25,384 bases of DNA from Larix sibirica (lineage: Eukaryota; Streptophyta; Pinopsida; Pinales; Pinaceae). Within the stretch, counting starts at the first letter, position 1. The number at the start of each line of letters is the position of its first letter. The position numbers were made by a program, and so were the translations under genes. Where the stretch lies: assembly GCA_004151065.3 (NCBI GenBank), contig NWUY0304966580.1, forward strand, positions 1 to 25,384. The letters are read 5' to 3'. This document shows, piece after piece, positions 1-9,302 of this stretch. The notes beneath the pieces were generated by a model. That model worked only from the letters and a program-made list of their open reading frames with translations, did not search any database and was not told where the DNA came from.

Positions 1-95
1 ACCTCCAAAGATCATATGAACAAATTCAGATGGATCGATTGCACCTAACGCTGATAGTAATTCCATCTGAATTTGTTCATATGATCTTTGGAGGT
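1..95. repeat. 34-bp perfect inverted repeat (hairpin)
   Basis: Bases 1-34 are the exact reverse complement of 62-95, separated by a 27-base loop (35-61). The DNA or a transcript could fold into a long stem. The left arm begins at the first base of the window, so the repeat may extend further left. No coding frame is associated with it. It could be a mitochondrial hairpin (a recombination or transcript-end element), a small foldback element, or a chimeric-read artefact in the assembly. The arms are directly visible; the role is unknown. Confidence 0.95.
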
Positions 96-1380
96 GATGG
101 TGCTCGCACGGTCCATAACCTGTTTGCAGATCAAGTTGGGAGCCTCTTTCTACTGATGTCCTTATGTGATCTTATTCTCATTTCCATTGGTGAAAGGTGT
201 TGAGTATGGGTGTTTTTGTTGTGATGGGATTTTTTTCTTTTGATTATAATGGCACTCATGCTTTGCTTATGGTTCTCAGGGTTACTTAGCTCTGCGTAGA
301 TATATTAGACTTATTATTTATTTGTATTTATTTGGTAGTTTAGACTTGCATTTAATACTTAGAGCATTGTAGGAATCAGTCTTTCGATAGCTAACGAACA
401 AATCTTTTTAGTGGCAATCAGGCCCACATATCGGAGGTAATTGCTACACCAAACGAGAGAGAGGCTAATTGGGGCTCTCGATCAGGCATTTCCCCTATTG
501 ACGCTTGGGATTTTTCAATGCATCAACAGGTCCCCACTCCACACAGAGTAGTCACGAAGAGTATCCCTTTAAACTGGGGAGCTCTCTTATGAATTGCTCT
601 GGGCCATGTCATTCTCATTGCAATAAATCTAGAGCCAGGGAATCCCTTAGAGTTTTACATGTAATCTTACTTGCTTTATGTTTTATGCACTATGAATCCC
701 TTCCTAGGCCTTCATTTTTCGCCCCTTGCCCTTTAGGAACGGTTTCCCTTATGGGTGGATGGCCCAGCTTGCTGCAATGACTGTTGCCCCCTTGGACGAG
801 GTTACTTGAACATAATCGCTCTCACACTCAGCTGCTGCCAGTCCCTATAACTAATAATTTGACTGCCTCTTAGCCGTCTGAATAATTTGTCCAGCCCAGT
901 CTTGTCAGTGTGGTCCATAGGCAGAAGGCTGTGCATATGACTTGTTGCTATCATCTAGGATGAGGTAGCTGGCTATACTTGCTGTAAAAATTGAGTGGAT
1001 CGCAGGGCGTTTCGGTTTTCCAATATTTGAAGTGAACTTTTGGCCATGTCATCATATCTTTCATGGAAATGAAACATGATTTAATTGTCCCATGGGCATG
1101 GTAGGCCATAATATATCATAGAGGTCATAGTCCCATAAAATAAGAATCAGGGCTTCTGCTGCAGCGGCATTTTGATTTGTATTCTCCAGTTGCACCTTGT
1201 CATGCATGGAGTGTAAGGTCGGTGCACCTCACACTGAAGATTAATCTCTATGGAACTTACACTAACAGAGTAACTTTACCACTAACAATTGGGAGACTAT
1301 GGCTACTCTTTAGGCTTATTGACATGGATGGACCTAGGCTCACAGAATGGAGAGGTAGGTTACACTAACTAATAAAGAGA
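96..1380. other. unassigned intergenic DNA
   Basis: No recognisable gene, RNA or mobile element. Short open frames at 505-780 and 1177-1368 (plus) have no motif, no family resemblance and no supporting context, and I treat them as chance. Base composition is mixed, with a T-rich stretch near 215-360. Confidence 0.6.
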
Positions 1381-1384
1381 GAGC

Positions 1385-1452
1385 CATGCTTAGCTCAGCT
1401 AAGGCCAAGGCTAATGCAACTAGTTGAACTAAATAAAACTGAAATAAAACTG
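1385..1452. repeat. dispersed repeat with palindromic core (copy 1)
   Basis: A 25-base block at 1388-1412 is identical to 20405-20429, and similarity continues for about 20 bases on the right in both places. The block contains CTTAGCTCAGCTAAG, a palindrome with 7-base arms and a one-base centre (1389-1403), followed by AAGGCCAAGG. An 11-base direct repeat (AAATAAAACTG) follows at 1431-1441 and 1442-1452. Its shape (short, palindromic, dispersed, AAGG-flanked) recalls the Bpu class of short elements described from the Cycas mitogenome, but I cannot confirm the consensus. Confidence 0.8.
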
Positions 1453-1695
1453 TTAAAAAAAGAAAGCTTCTTTCTATAAACCTTGGTATAAAATTATTAA
1501 TTTAAGCCTCCGAAGAGGGTGGGCTGTGGGCTTGGGCCTTTAGGCTTCGGCTTGGGCTGGCTCTACGAGGGCAAAGGCGGAAGGCAAGCAATAGCAGGCT
1601 TATTCAAAGGGCTAGCGGAGCCCGAACCGATCGATAAGAAATGAAAATACAGAGGCGTAGGGTGGGGTAAAAAAATGGAACAATGGTGGGAACAA
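1453..1695. other. unassigned, GGCTT-rich stretch
   Basis: Bases about 1505-1630 repeat GGGCTTGGGC, GGCTTCGGCTT and GGCTGG motifs imperfectly. No open frame of note and no RNA fold recognised. Confidence 0.5.
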
Positions 1696-1820
1696 GCCTC
1701 TGGTGCTGTAAACTTATTGCAACCAGTATCTAGCTAGCATCCTACTTCAACTTGCTAGCATCCTACTGGAACTGTACTGAAAGGTCTCTGGTGCTGCTGT
1801 AACTGCTAGCCACCCGTCAA
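1696..1820 (+). repeat. degenerate tandem repeats, 21-bp unit plus GCT-rich motif
   Basis: GCTAGCATCCTACT occurs at 1733-1746 and 1754-1767 (21-base spacing). CTCTGGTGCTG occurs near 1698 and again near 1786. The second is followed by TGTAACTGCTAGCCACCCG, which resembles TGTAACTGCTTCTCCCGCC in the Ala-rich frame near 22911. The stretch may therefore be a fragment related to that decayed frame. Confidence 0.6.
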
Positions 1821-2144
1821 GGAACCAATCTTCGATAGCATATGTAGATGACTCTCTCGATTAGATCACGCACATTGGATGCACAGACTAATATATGGAG
1901 ATCCAGACCTGGAACCAGAAAACATAGCCTCTCACCTCTCACCTCCCTTCGCTAACTGGCACTACCCGACAAGCGTGAAATAACCAACCCAACCGTCCTA
2001 GCGTGACTGGCTCAATAAATTTCCCTTTCCCGGCTGCTGTATAACGTAATAGCAGCATGAAGTCTCTCAAGTTAAAAGCCAATGAATAAATCCCACCAAT
2101 CCTAGAGAAAGTTCATGAAAAGGTAGCGAGGTAGGAGCTATTAA
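1821..2144. other. unassigned intergenic DNA
   Basis: I see no gene, RNA or repeat relationship here apart from a fortuitous YVDD-like tetrapeptide at 1841-1852, which I reject as a reverse transcriptase signal. Confidence 0.5.
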
Positions 2145-2149
2145 TCAAT

Positions 2150-2560
2150 CTCTCAGCAATAAAAGATTCAATTTAGTACCTCCGATGAGCCATAATGCTT
2201 TGGACCTTCCTGACTGGATGAGACCGGTACCAGCCCTGATATACCAGCTCTTATATACCAGCCAAGATAAGACCAGCCCAGATGACCAGTACCTGCCCAG
2301 ATAAGACCGTACCATATAAGACCTGTTGATGGTGTCCTCTCCCCTTGACTCGGCTATCGGCAGTTGCAACTGGTTCATCAATGGGGTAGGTGTTTTCTTT
2401 CTCTCTGGCGTGCTCGGCCCCCGGAGGGGATCAAGGTAAGGTGACAAAAGCAAGCCATCTTTCTTTGTCCTGAGGTTTACTCCCTGTCGGACTCACAATC
2501 GGCCTGACTAACCTGACCTTACCAGACCTTACCAGACCGTCCCTCCTTCTTCAGCCGAAG
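2150..2560. repeat. repeat family A, copy 1
   Basis: Three blocks recur, in similar order, at 10260-11040: a CTCGGCTATCGG..GTTGCAACT..TTCATCAATGGGG block (2349-2386), a GGTGTTTTCT..TCGGCCCCCGGAGGG block (2389-2427), and a GGACTCACAATCGGCCTGACT..CCTGACCTTACCAGACC block (2479-2538). Upstream, at 2220-2325, short motifs such as ATACCAGC and AGATAAGACC recur imperfectly. Divergence is high. The minus-strand open frame at 2145-2453 runs through the repeat and I do not call it a gene. Confidence 0.75.
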
Positions 2561-2567
2561 TCCTCCA

Positions 2568-2900
2568 ATGAGTGGGATCCTGTTGAAAGCAGCTTCAAAC
2601 CTATTAAGCATCCAAGACTATTTGCAGTATATAGGGTTTTTGATGGATAGATGGTCGATTCGCCAAAAGGTTTTACCTTGTATGACAATTCTCATGCTGA
2701 ATGGCATGGCACAGATTATCATTCCCCATCATCCTTTGCGCAGTTGGACAGCTCAGTTTTTGTTGTGGGATGGATCGTTGGAACTCCTGGATTTAGGAAC
2801 TACAACCAGACCCCCGATCTTGTGGGATGGAAGGAGGGATGTGTGGGATGAGCCGTTTATGACTTGCCTTCAATATTTATATCCGGAAGTGGCTTATTAG
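2568..2900 (+). pseudogene. unknown coding-like frame (copy 1), frameshifted
   Basis: Not recognised. There is an ATG-initiated 110-codon frame, but the more protein-like reading is split. One frame (2651-2851) gives GWIVGTP at about 2770-2790, and the 2568 frame then gives DLGTT at about 2788-2802. In the related copy at 15738-15923 the same two motifs (RWILGTP and NLGTT) lie in one uninterrupted frame. At DNA level, 2747-2807 matches 15809-15857, and GCCGTTTATGACTTGCC (2852-2868) matches 15884-15903. The copy here lacks about 4 bases relative to the other, which explains the frame change. I infer a degraded duplicate of an unidentified frame. No family can be named and no localisation signal is seen. 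Confidence 0.4.
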
Positions 2901-3800
2901 GTGTTTATGACCCTATACTTGCCTTCTTTAGTTCTTACTTGCTCTCCCACCAAGCGCCCTATCACTGGAAGTATGTAGTACGCCCACCGAGGATGAGCCC
3001 AGTTAGATCGTCAACGTGGGACAACTGCTCCTGCATGCTCTTTCTTACCAACCGGAAGTCCTTTGGGTTAGCGTTCAAACCCTCTTAGTACGCCTACTCT
3101 GTTGGTCATGAATTATATACGTAATTACGCTTTGGCTTTCATAATCGATCGTACCATAATATTGTCTAATATCATATACAAAGAGATCTAATTTGCCAGC
3201 ATACCCGCTAGTCCTAGCTTCCCTTCGCCCAGATTAATATACATCCGTTGAAGAATCAGTTTACTTCATTGACTCGGAACCACCAGCAAGCATCACGGCC
3301 AGTGGCGAAGGTAACAGCATCACCAGAGCCAGTTTAAGTTTCACTGATTGATGTTTATCGGGTTTTAGTAATAATGTTGAGATAAATCCCACGAACTTCA
3401 AACCTTTTTTCCTTATATAAAAACTACCTTTCCCACACACCAACAGGCTAGAGCGAGGTAGTTCGTTGAGCAGAGCCAAGAGGACCCATTTTTGCTATGA
3501 GAAGACAATTCCCCGAAGCGAATGACTCTAAAATGCAACTATTTATCATTCATTAAACACAAATTATCACTTTATAAAACCCCATATTTCTTGCTTGGGT
3601 GGGGCCCTGAAACCACCGGATAGGACTTAGCAACTACGTTCCTTCATTCCATCTCCCGATTCGTTCAAAGCCGGCGATCCATCCGATCCACGAGGGTTAA
3701 TGGTACACGCCATCCCGATCCATCCAGCCATGCCATAAAGCCACCCATCCATCCAACGCCAGGGCTATTCGCTACCCACCAAAACATGAATCGTGTAGGC
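2901..3800. other. unassigned intergenic DNA
   Basis: Holds a small internal repeat (TAGTACGCCCACC near 2977 and TAGTACGCCTACT near 3087) and a GATCCATCC-rich stretch at about 3660-3760. A minus-strand open frame at 3261-3479 begins only at TTG and shows no motif. Another on the plus strand at 2864-3088 is likewise featureless. I see no RNA gene. Confidence 0.5.
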
Positions 3801-3804
3801 TAAA

Positions 3805-4220
3805 GCCTGCCTGAAATTACATCTATAAAGGCCAGATCTAAACCGACTTCGTGAGGTGCAAAGCAAAAGTAAGTGTCTCAAGGCGGCGCGGAGCCCATTC
3901 ATCTATCTGAAACTTTTACCCGCCGGGTTTGTCCGTGTCAATCTCGAAAAACCTTCTTAAATGTGGTTTTTCTTAAAGAACCTTGTTTGTTAGGGGTCCA
4001 AAGGGTATTGCCTGCCCGAAATGACATCTATAAATACTTGCTTATATAAACTGGCTTCATTAAAAAATTCCCTCGCGTATGAAGAGGTGGGGGGTTTACA
4101 CCCAGGTCAGGTTGTTCCATGAATGAATTGAAAAAACCTCTCCTTTTAGTCGAGCGGCTCCGCCCTTTCTGAGATGCGTGTTTTAATAAGGCGAACCCAT
4201 TTTTTTAGGAGGTCGGGGTA
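3805..4220. repeat. repeat family B, two tandem diverged copies
   Basis: Copy a (about 3805-3975) has GCCTGCCTGAAATTACATCTATAAAGG, then GATCTAAACCGACTTCGTGAG, then a TTTGTCCGTGTCAAT block. Copy b (about 4010-4215) starts with TGCCTGCCCGAAATGACATCTATAAA, has ACACCCAGGTCAGG, and ends GAGATGCGTGTTTTAATAAGGCGAACCCATTTTT. Every block recurs in 14965-15090 and 16455-17640. No open frame of significance. Origin unknown. Confidence 0.75.
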
Positions 4221-4440
4221 TCCATATATGTGATGGGACGATTCGCTCGCTCTTTTTATTTATTATTCCGGCTATTGGTTGGTAGGATGGGGTATTGGTG
4301 GGTAGGACCGGCTCTAATCCCAATGGTATTATGTAGTCAGCATAGGTAGTGTAGTTCGGAACGATAGGTATTCGTGTGTGGGTCGATGTTGTAAGTTTGG
4401 GTCTCAGGGTGGGCCTTCATTTGGCGGCTGGCTTGGTTAC
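4221..4440. other. unassigned intergenic DNA
   Basis: Contains short GGTAGGA/GGTATTGGTGGGTAGGA duplications near 4280-4310. Nothing else recognised. Confidence 0.5.
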
Positions 4441-4443
4441 CGG

Positions 4444-4606
4444 GCTACTCGACTGGGCTAATCGACTTTGCTAATCGGCTTTGCTAATCGACTGGGCTGG
4501 ATACTCATTGCCTAGAAGCTCCGGTCAATGAACCTCTTGTCGGTGCAGCTAGAAGTTATTGTCAGTGCATGAAGCTCTAGTCAGTGCATGAAGCTCTAGT
4601 CAGTGC
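4444..4606. repeat. two short tandem arrays (13-bp and 19-bp units)
   Basis: GCTAATCGACTTT repeats at 4457-4469 and 4470-4482, with a third partial unit from 4483. A second array, unit GTCAGTGCATGAAGCTCTA, is exact at 4561-4579 and 4580-4598, with a partial third unit (4599-4606) and degenerate relatives back to about 4513. Confidence 0.9.
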
Positions 4607-4930
4607 CCAGTAGTCATCCAGGAATCGGTGCCAGAAATTTATGCGTGCTGCTACTCGATCAGTCGATCAAGAGTCGTAATACCCAGTAGAATACCTAGAC
4701 TTGGTAGCCTTATACCACTTGGATGAATGAAAGCGCTTAGGAGGTTGAGCTAGAGACCCTATTATTAGGACCGGATCACTTCGTCCCTCACCCTTCCTTA
4801 CTCTTACCCCTTATTTCTGTGTTTTCTAAATACCTGCCAACCTATAGACCTAGACATATTCTCCCTATACCACGAACTTCATTAATATTAGGAGGGACTG
4901 TATATACTTATCCGGGCGGGATAGCATGGC
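4607..4930. other. unassigned; part of a possible duplicated segment
   Basis: TATACCACTTGGATGAATGA at 4711-4730 nearly matches 15722-15740. The sequences downstream of both share scattered motifs (GGAACTA.., GTGGG(T)GAGCAC), so 4650-5250 and 15650-16160 may be very diverged duplicates. No gene seen. Confidence 0.4.
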
Positions 4931-5248
4931 ATGGTATGGGAGTCATTAGAACTGGACTATAAGCCCTTTACTCTTATGCTTACTTACCTTATACTCTTAC
5001 CAAATACCCTACCTTTGTTATTATCACCACCAGATACTTGCTTAATGACTGCTTCAATGTGGGCGTGGGAGCACTATTTATATTGTTGGATTGGGGCCCG
5101 GACAGATACGATTGATGAATTAAGACAGCCAACATTCCAGGATATGGAGCTCACTTACCTTTCATTTTATAACTACCAACCACCTGTTCTACCGCTATAT
5201 CCAACAACGCCTATCAGCATCGACATCGAAGTAAACATGCATGGTTAA
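4931..5248 (+). CDS. hypothetical 105-codon frame
   Basis: ATG-initiated and ends TAA. The N-terminal half is Leu/Thr/Tyr-rich and moderately hydrophobic (about residues 12-35). The remainder is rich in Tyr, Pro and Thr. There is no recognised domain. A stretch reading WAWEHYLYCW near residues 44-53, followed later by LTYLSFYNY, loosely parallels GEHLQHW..LLTYNAPN in the 15963 frame, in the same order. I cannot say the similarity is real. No ribosome-entry or promoter signal is visible, and the frame may be chance. Confidence 0.25.
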   Translation: MVWESLELDYKPFTLMLTYLILLPNTLPLLLSPPDTCLMTASMWAWEHYLYCWIGARTDTIDELRQPTFQDMELTYLSFYNYQPPVLPLYPTTPISIDIEVNMHG

Positions 5249-5718
5249 CCTCATCCCACTGACTCACATCGTGGACGGAAAGCGAACTGAATGAGCTGCG
5301 TTGATGGGTACTTCATAATGGGGATGCGGGGATGCGGCTAATTGGGTAATGCGTTCTTCATGCGGGAATGGGGGTAATGCAGACTGTTCTTTCCTGGGTG
5401 AGTGTCCTTCCTGGTCAGGTGTCGGTGGGCTGTGATTCAGCAGCTTTATATAGAAAGTTTCTTAAATGCCAAATTTGAGTAATAGGAAAAGAATTTTCTC
5501 CAATGATATCCCGAAAAAGAGCAAATTTATTAATAAAGAATGATGAATTAAACTGTTTTATCGATCCGGTAGTCGAACTAAGCCAAATGAGCCGGTGAGT
5601 TAAGCCCGGGATCAAATTCCAACTATGACCGGCTTCAAATGATGTACTATCTCCAGCCTGTTCAATGTGCCTCCCTGTGTTGTCTTAGGCCTAACCCTGT
5701 GTAGAAGTGTGTAATCAA
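5249..5718. other. unassigned, GGGGATGC-rich then AT-rich
   Basis: GGGGATGC is tandemly repeated near 5320-5335, with related GGGAATGGGGGTAATGC downstream. On the plus strand a short frame from the ATG at about 5466 (25 codons, then two TGAs) and on the minus strand 5415-5615 are open, but neither carries a recognisable motif. Confidence 0.4.
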
Positions 5719-5907
5719 TCATTCACTAACCGGTGCCCCTCCCCTTTCCAGCAGCATCGTAAGTAATACCTCGTTCATGTAATGCGATCCATGCATGTGT
5801 GTTGTTGCATATAATAAAGCTTCGTAGGTTGTATTGTTTTCTGCCCTTGCCATCGAGTCAAAATGATGGCATTTGTAGCCCCCACCAAAGCACTTAAACT
5901 CACCCAT
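5719..5907 (-). pseudogene. unknown protein fragment, MARAEN family copy 1
   Basis: Not recognised. This 62-codon minus-strand frame contains SMARAENNTTYEALLYA, followed by a HYMNEVLLTMLL stretch. The frame at 12787-12993 carries MARAENETTY and GMNKASLTMHLA in the same order. The DNA core is 30 bases (5823-5852 against 12963-12992) with two mismatches, which give an Asn/Glu difference. Several residues upstream of the shared core are open here (GEFKCFGGGYKCHHFDS), so the ancestral protein was longer. The frame ends at a stop near 5719. I infer a duplicated fragment of an unidentified coding sequence. The TYEALL string superficially recalls RNase H domains of retroelements, but the catalytic context is absent. 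Confidence 0.45.
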
Positions 5908-6357
5908 GATTTCAATCTCGCACTTTCTTGCACTTTTTGAATGGGAGCAGGAGAATTACTGTTTAAGGATGGGAACTAACGCAGGTGGGTAAATCTAGAG
6001 CCTTCCTAATGTTCATATTTCTAGAGAGAGAGCAACCGGTAAGTCTTTTCTTAGCTAATGTAGATAGGCAAGTGTATACAAGTAATGTAGGCAAAAGATA
6101 ACCACGTATGTATGCCGAAGGTCTTTAACCGGAAGGAATAAGCAAGCTCATAAGCCAGCTCGAGCAGTAGCGATCCCTCAATAAACTCCCTCGATAAATA
6201 AGAAATATCCTTCCTTTAGCTTTACGAAAGCTTACCGAAGACCTTCCGTTCATTCGATATCCATCCGTAACCCATCCACCTTTTCACTAGTTAATTTACC
6301 ACTTTTTCTACTGAGTACATTTGGGAAATAACTGGGGCTTGAAGTGACCAGCTGCGG
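5908..6357. other. unassigned intergenic DNA
   Basis: No gene or RNA recognised. Near 6180-6250 there are short CTCGATAAATAAG and CTTACCGAAGACCTTCCG motifs without a clear repeat partner. Confidence 0.5.
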
Positions 6358-6469
6358 GTGGAACTGACTGGGCTTGCTGGATGGAAACCTGTGGCCTTGA
6401 GGTTGCTCCTAGGTCTTCTGGGTGGGAAGCTCCTCCTCCAGGTCGAAAGGGTAGGTAGGGTGATAGATT

Positions 6470-6790
6470 ATATCTCAGGTAGGTTCCACTGTGTGACGAA
6501 GGGTAGGGTGTTACGAACGATGGGTGTAATGGTTGCGTTGCGGGATGAGGGTGAACTGTGGACTGGAGGGTGAACTTTTATCTGTTGGGAACATGGGTGT
6601 GCATCCTGTGCCTTGCTGTGCCATGTCATGTTAGTTTCGATCACAGGCAGGTAGGAAACCACTGGGCTTCATGGTCACATGATCTTTATTGGTTAACCAC
6701 ATCCCTAGGTCTGGTTGGAGTAAGCAAGCTAGCAAGAAGATCAACGGACAGGTAGCAAGATCTCAACAGGCAAGCAGCAAGATGAATAGA
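6470..6790. repeat. repeat family C, copy 1
   Basis: The region 6578-6680 (CTGTTGGGAACATGGG.., CCATGTCATGTTAGTTTCGATC, GGCTTCATGGTCACAT) aligns in order with 11834-11922. A GTAGGTTCCACTG motif at about 6479 has relatives near 11983 and 12054. From about 6718 to 6790 the motif AGCAAGATC / GCAAGC recurs imperfectly. The open frames at 6358-6573 and 6558-6755 run through this repeat and have no recognisable domain. Confidence 0.65.
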
Positions 6791-6889
6791 ATAGATCAAG
6801 TTGGCTCCCGATTAATACTACCCTATCTAGGCTACCTATTTTGTTCCCCTAAACTTGGCTGACCGAACGCTAAGGGCCGAATTAGGTCT

Positions 6890-7441
6890 TCAGTGATGAT
6901 AAACACCACAGTAACCCAGGTGGTTAACCTCGTGAGAGAGGCACTCAACTAACTCGGGATGTAACTCATAGTTCGGTGTGAGCTTATCCCTACCTCGACA
7001 TGAAGGTGCCTGCATTACCCTTGCAATTGTTCCCCTTCGCCATGTTACTTGCTCAGGCATTGAAAGCACCAGTCCCGGCTTATCCACCATAATATCGCGG
7101 ATACTTCCAGTTTAAGCCTTCGGATCGAGATCAAGTAGCCTGGGTTGAACTATCGGGTACCCATTGAAGGTGGATTTACCAGCAGCAGTGTATGTTCGAG
7201 AGCCATCCGTCTCTACGTAATCGTTCAAGACTGCTTTCGATTCATTATCAATAACAAGTATTCGATGCATATTCTTATGCTTACCAGATAGCTCGTACTG
7301 TTTTGGGAGCAATAAGCGAACCTTCCCATGCTGCCGAAGCTTAAGAGCATTTCTGATCTTATGGAGACAGAGTCAGCTCTAATCACTATGTTCTCCCAAT
7401 ACTCTTCGCTTAGGTATCATATCTCTCGGCACACCGTTCGA
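6890..7441 (-). pseudogene. unknown decayed protein-coding frame, about 183 codons
   Basis: Not recognised. A single minus-strand frame runs from 7441 to the TGA at 6890-6892, interrupted only by in-frame TAG (7379-7381), TGA (7373-7375) and TAA (7112-7114). Between stops the reading is protein-like: IPKRRVLGEHSD, then CLHKIRNALKLRQHGKVR, then ILVIDNESKAVLNDYVETDG, then YPIVQPRLLDLDP, then MPEQVTWRRGTIARVMQAP, and a C-terminal ELVECLSHEVNHLGY. The intact sub-frames (7112-7312 and 6890-7090) lack a convincing start; the former begins with TTG. There is no signal peptide or membrane segment. I infer a relic of a soluble protein. Stop rescue by U-to-C editing is formally possible but there is no evidence for it. 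A SHEVNHLGY string is reminiscent of a metal-binding HExxH neighbourhood but does not match it. Confidence 0.45.
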
Positions 7442-7444
7442 TTA

Positions 7445-7795
7445 GATTAGGAAAATGAAAGGTCGAAGGGACGACTGCCTGCCCTAACCCTGATTTCCAA
7501 GTGACATGAGCCAAGGAGCCGAGAGTAGAGGTGTCTTAGGCCTTATAATATTACTTTTTCATAAATATACCTATATTCTTTTTCATAGATAGATCTATGG
7601 CACAGGTTCAGTTATTTTACTCCACTCCGTGCCTTTTGAAAGAAAAACGAGGTCAGAACTTTTAGCGGTACACCAACCAGGCAAGAAGGTAATTTCTTGC
7701 TTGTCCGCTGAAGGGAAGTCTTTTAATGCCCCATACTATACGAAGTGTTGCTTTAAACTAGTCTATCTCATTTTGGATTCCAAAAAGAAAAAACT
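7445..7795. other. unassigned intergenic DNA
   Basis: AT-rich at about 7550-7620, with a near repeat (CTATATTCTTTTTCATAGATAGATCTATGG beside TTTTTCATAAATATACC). No gene seen. Confidence 0.5.
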
Positions 7796-8077
7796 ATGAT
7801 GGGCAGGGAAACTAAACTAGTAAGTGTTAACCTCGGACGATTTCTCCTTGTATTATATTATGCAATTTCTCCTGGGGAATAGATTGCATATCCGGGGGTT
7901 TCGTTAAGAGCCGGGGAATCATCGCTTATTAAGGAGCAACAAGCAATATACACTTTAGCAGCCACCGGGCAGGCACTTTTAGAACCAACATATCCCGGTC
8001 CACCTCTCATTGGTCGGCCGGTCAACCTCGAATTCGGAAATATTGAAATGAATTCGGCCATTACCTTGCGCAAATAG
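7796..8077 (+). pseudogene. unknown coding-like frame with one internal TAG
   Basis: Not recognised. From tandem ATGs (7796, 7799) the frame encodes a short hydrophobic stretch (NLGRFLLVLYYAI, residues about 12-24) that ends at TAG (7880-7882). The same frame then continues for 64 codons to TAG at 8075-8077. The second part reads like a normal soluble segment: GESSLIKEQQAIYTLAATGQ, then LEPTYPGPPLIGRP, then LEFGNIEMNSAI. The opposite strand is open over 7858-8169 (103 codons), so one of the two frames is a shadow. I prefer the plus strand on amino-acid composition, which is a judgement. If real, it is a roughly 93-residue protein interrupted once. Confidence 0.35.
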
Positions 8078-8169
8078 AAACGCTTTCCGAGAGTTTGTAA
8101 CGGACGTTGTATCCATGAATGGAGTTGCTCTACTACTTGATAGATGAATAAGATGATCCTTAGAAGCAA

Positions 8170-8685
8170 AACGAAAATAGTAACTCTTCCGTCTTCGGTG
8201 GCTTAGCGATCATTCCTGGTTTTTGAGTGAGTGGGGGCCGGCTTTCAATTCAAGATGACGGGCGGGATCGAATCACTGCTAAAGGGTCCCAGAAACTATG
8301 TATAGAAGTCTCATATACGTCCGTAGCTTTACATTTCACCCACTCGGAACTCCCAAACTTATTCCATTAGATCCGAGTTCTACTGTTATAGCTGCTCTAT
8401 TTGCCCGAAGTCGTGTGGACCAGTACACATGATATTTGTTCAGTGATCTATATTGATTAGTGGGGACGAAGCATAATTGTAAACCTTGTTCATTAAATCG
8501 GAAGATGTTCCCACAACTAATGGATTTGAAACCCCAGCTGAGGTGGGATAAATATATATATGTATGCCTTGTTATGGATTGGGCTGTCTCCTTAGCACGT
8601 TCATGGCATTTCTCATCCCCGACCGCACCGCATTATACTTTTTACCATTCGGGAGCATTCCATCTTCTACTTCACTTATACCCAC
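8170..8685. other. unassigned intergenic DNA
   Basis: No gene supported. The plus frame at 8460-8723 (87 codons, start at a GTG-type codon) has no motif and ends inside a tandem repeat. A TATATATAT run lies near 8552. Confidence 0.45.
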
Positions 8686-8723
8686 CCATACCTAGCTTAG
8701 TTATCCATACCTGGCTTAGTTGA
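8686..8723. repeat. 19-bp tandem duplication
   Basis: CCATACCTAGCTTAGTTAT (8686-8704) is followed directly by CCATACCTGGCTTAGTTGA (8705-8723), with three differences. Confidence 0.9.
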
Positions 8724-9176
8724 GATGCGATAGACGGTAAAGCGGGTGAGGGATAAACCACACTGGGGCAGCCCCGATAGGCCACCCTCTCACTCGTTAA
8801 TTTACCACCTTGATGGACCAGGTTCACATTCTTTCTCTATCATCTGGATACCCCACCTTTGCTTTCTGGATTTACCACTTAAAAGAAGGAAGGACAGGGT
8901 CAGGAAATATACATTACCAGCTACTTCCTATACGGCACCTTTCACTATCGAATTTACCAGTTTCATTTGCTAAGTCCAAGGGCTCCTTTATTGTAAGCCC
9001 TTCCATCCGATCCGATTCCATGCTGTAAGTTTGGTGCATTCCTTCCCCTTCCTAAGTGGGATAAGTGAGGGACGAAGTCTAGGTGGGTAAATAGAACAGG
9101 TGGTTACTTCCTGTCTGCAGTTTGAGTGATTCCAAGTGAAAGAGTTGCCTGCAATACTCCAATCTGGGTGTGAAAT
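8724..9176. other. unassigned, ATTTACCA-containing stretch
   Basis: The motif ATTTACCAC/G recurs near 8800, 8870 and 8950. Two overlapping plus-strand open frames (8746-8973, 8810-9028) cross it and are compositionally odd. I see no protein family. Confidence 0.45.
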
Positions 9177-9302
9177 TCCCCTACTATATATAGGCCCATA
9201 CAGCCATACCTATATAACTGGGTAGGGGTGGCACCATGAAGGAATCAGGCGTCCACTCTCCTCTCTCGTCCATGGTCGAACTCCCCTACTATATATAGGC
9301 CC
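9177..9302. repeat. 21-bp direct repeat pair
   Basis: The 21-base sequence beginning TCCCCTACTATATATAGGCC is identical at 9177-9197 and 9282-9302 (105-base offset). Each copy contains CTACTATATATAGG, a near-palindrome. A TATA-bearing repeat could be regulatory, but no gene follows closely. Confidence 0.9.

Noticed and set aside
1388-1412. Confident assignment to the Cycas Bpu family
   Set aside because: Only two copies in 25 kb and I cannot verify the family consensus. The resemblance is limited to small size, AAGG motifs and a Bpu10I-type GCTNAGG site.
1841-1852. YVDD tetrapeptide resembling the reverse transcriptase active site
   Set aside because: Only a few residues fit, a stop follows within four codons, and no other reverse transcriptase motif lies nearby on either strand.
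2145-2453. 102-codon minus-strand open frame as a gene
   Set aside because: It runs across repeat family A and across degenerate ACCAGCC/AAGACC repeats, and its product has no family resemblance.
3060-3090. tRNA-like GTTCAAACCC
   Set aside because: Makes a simple hairpin with the preceding GGGTT, but no cloverleaf.
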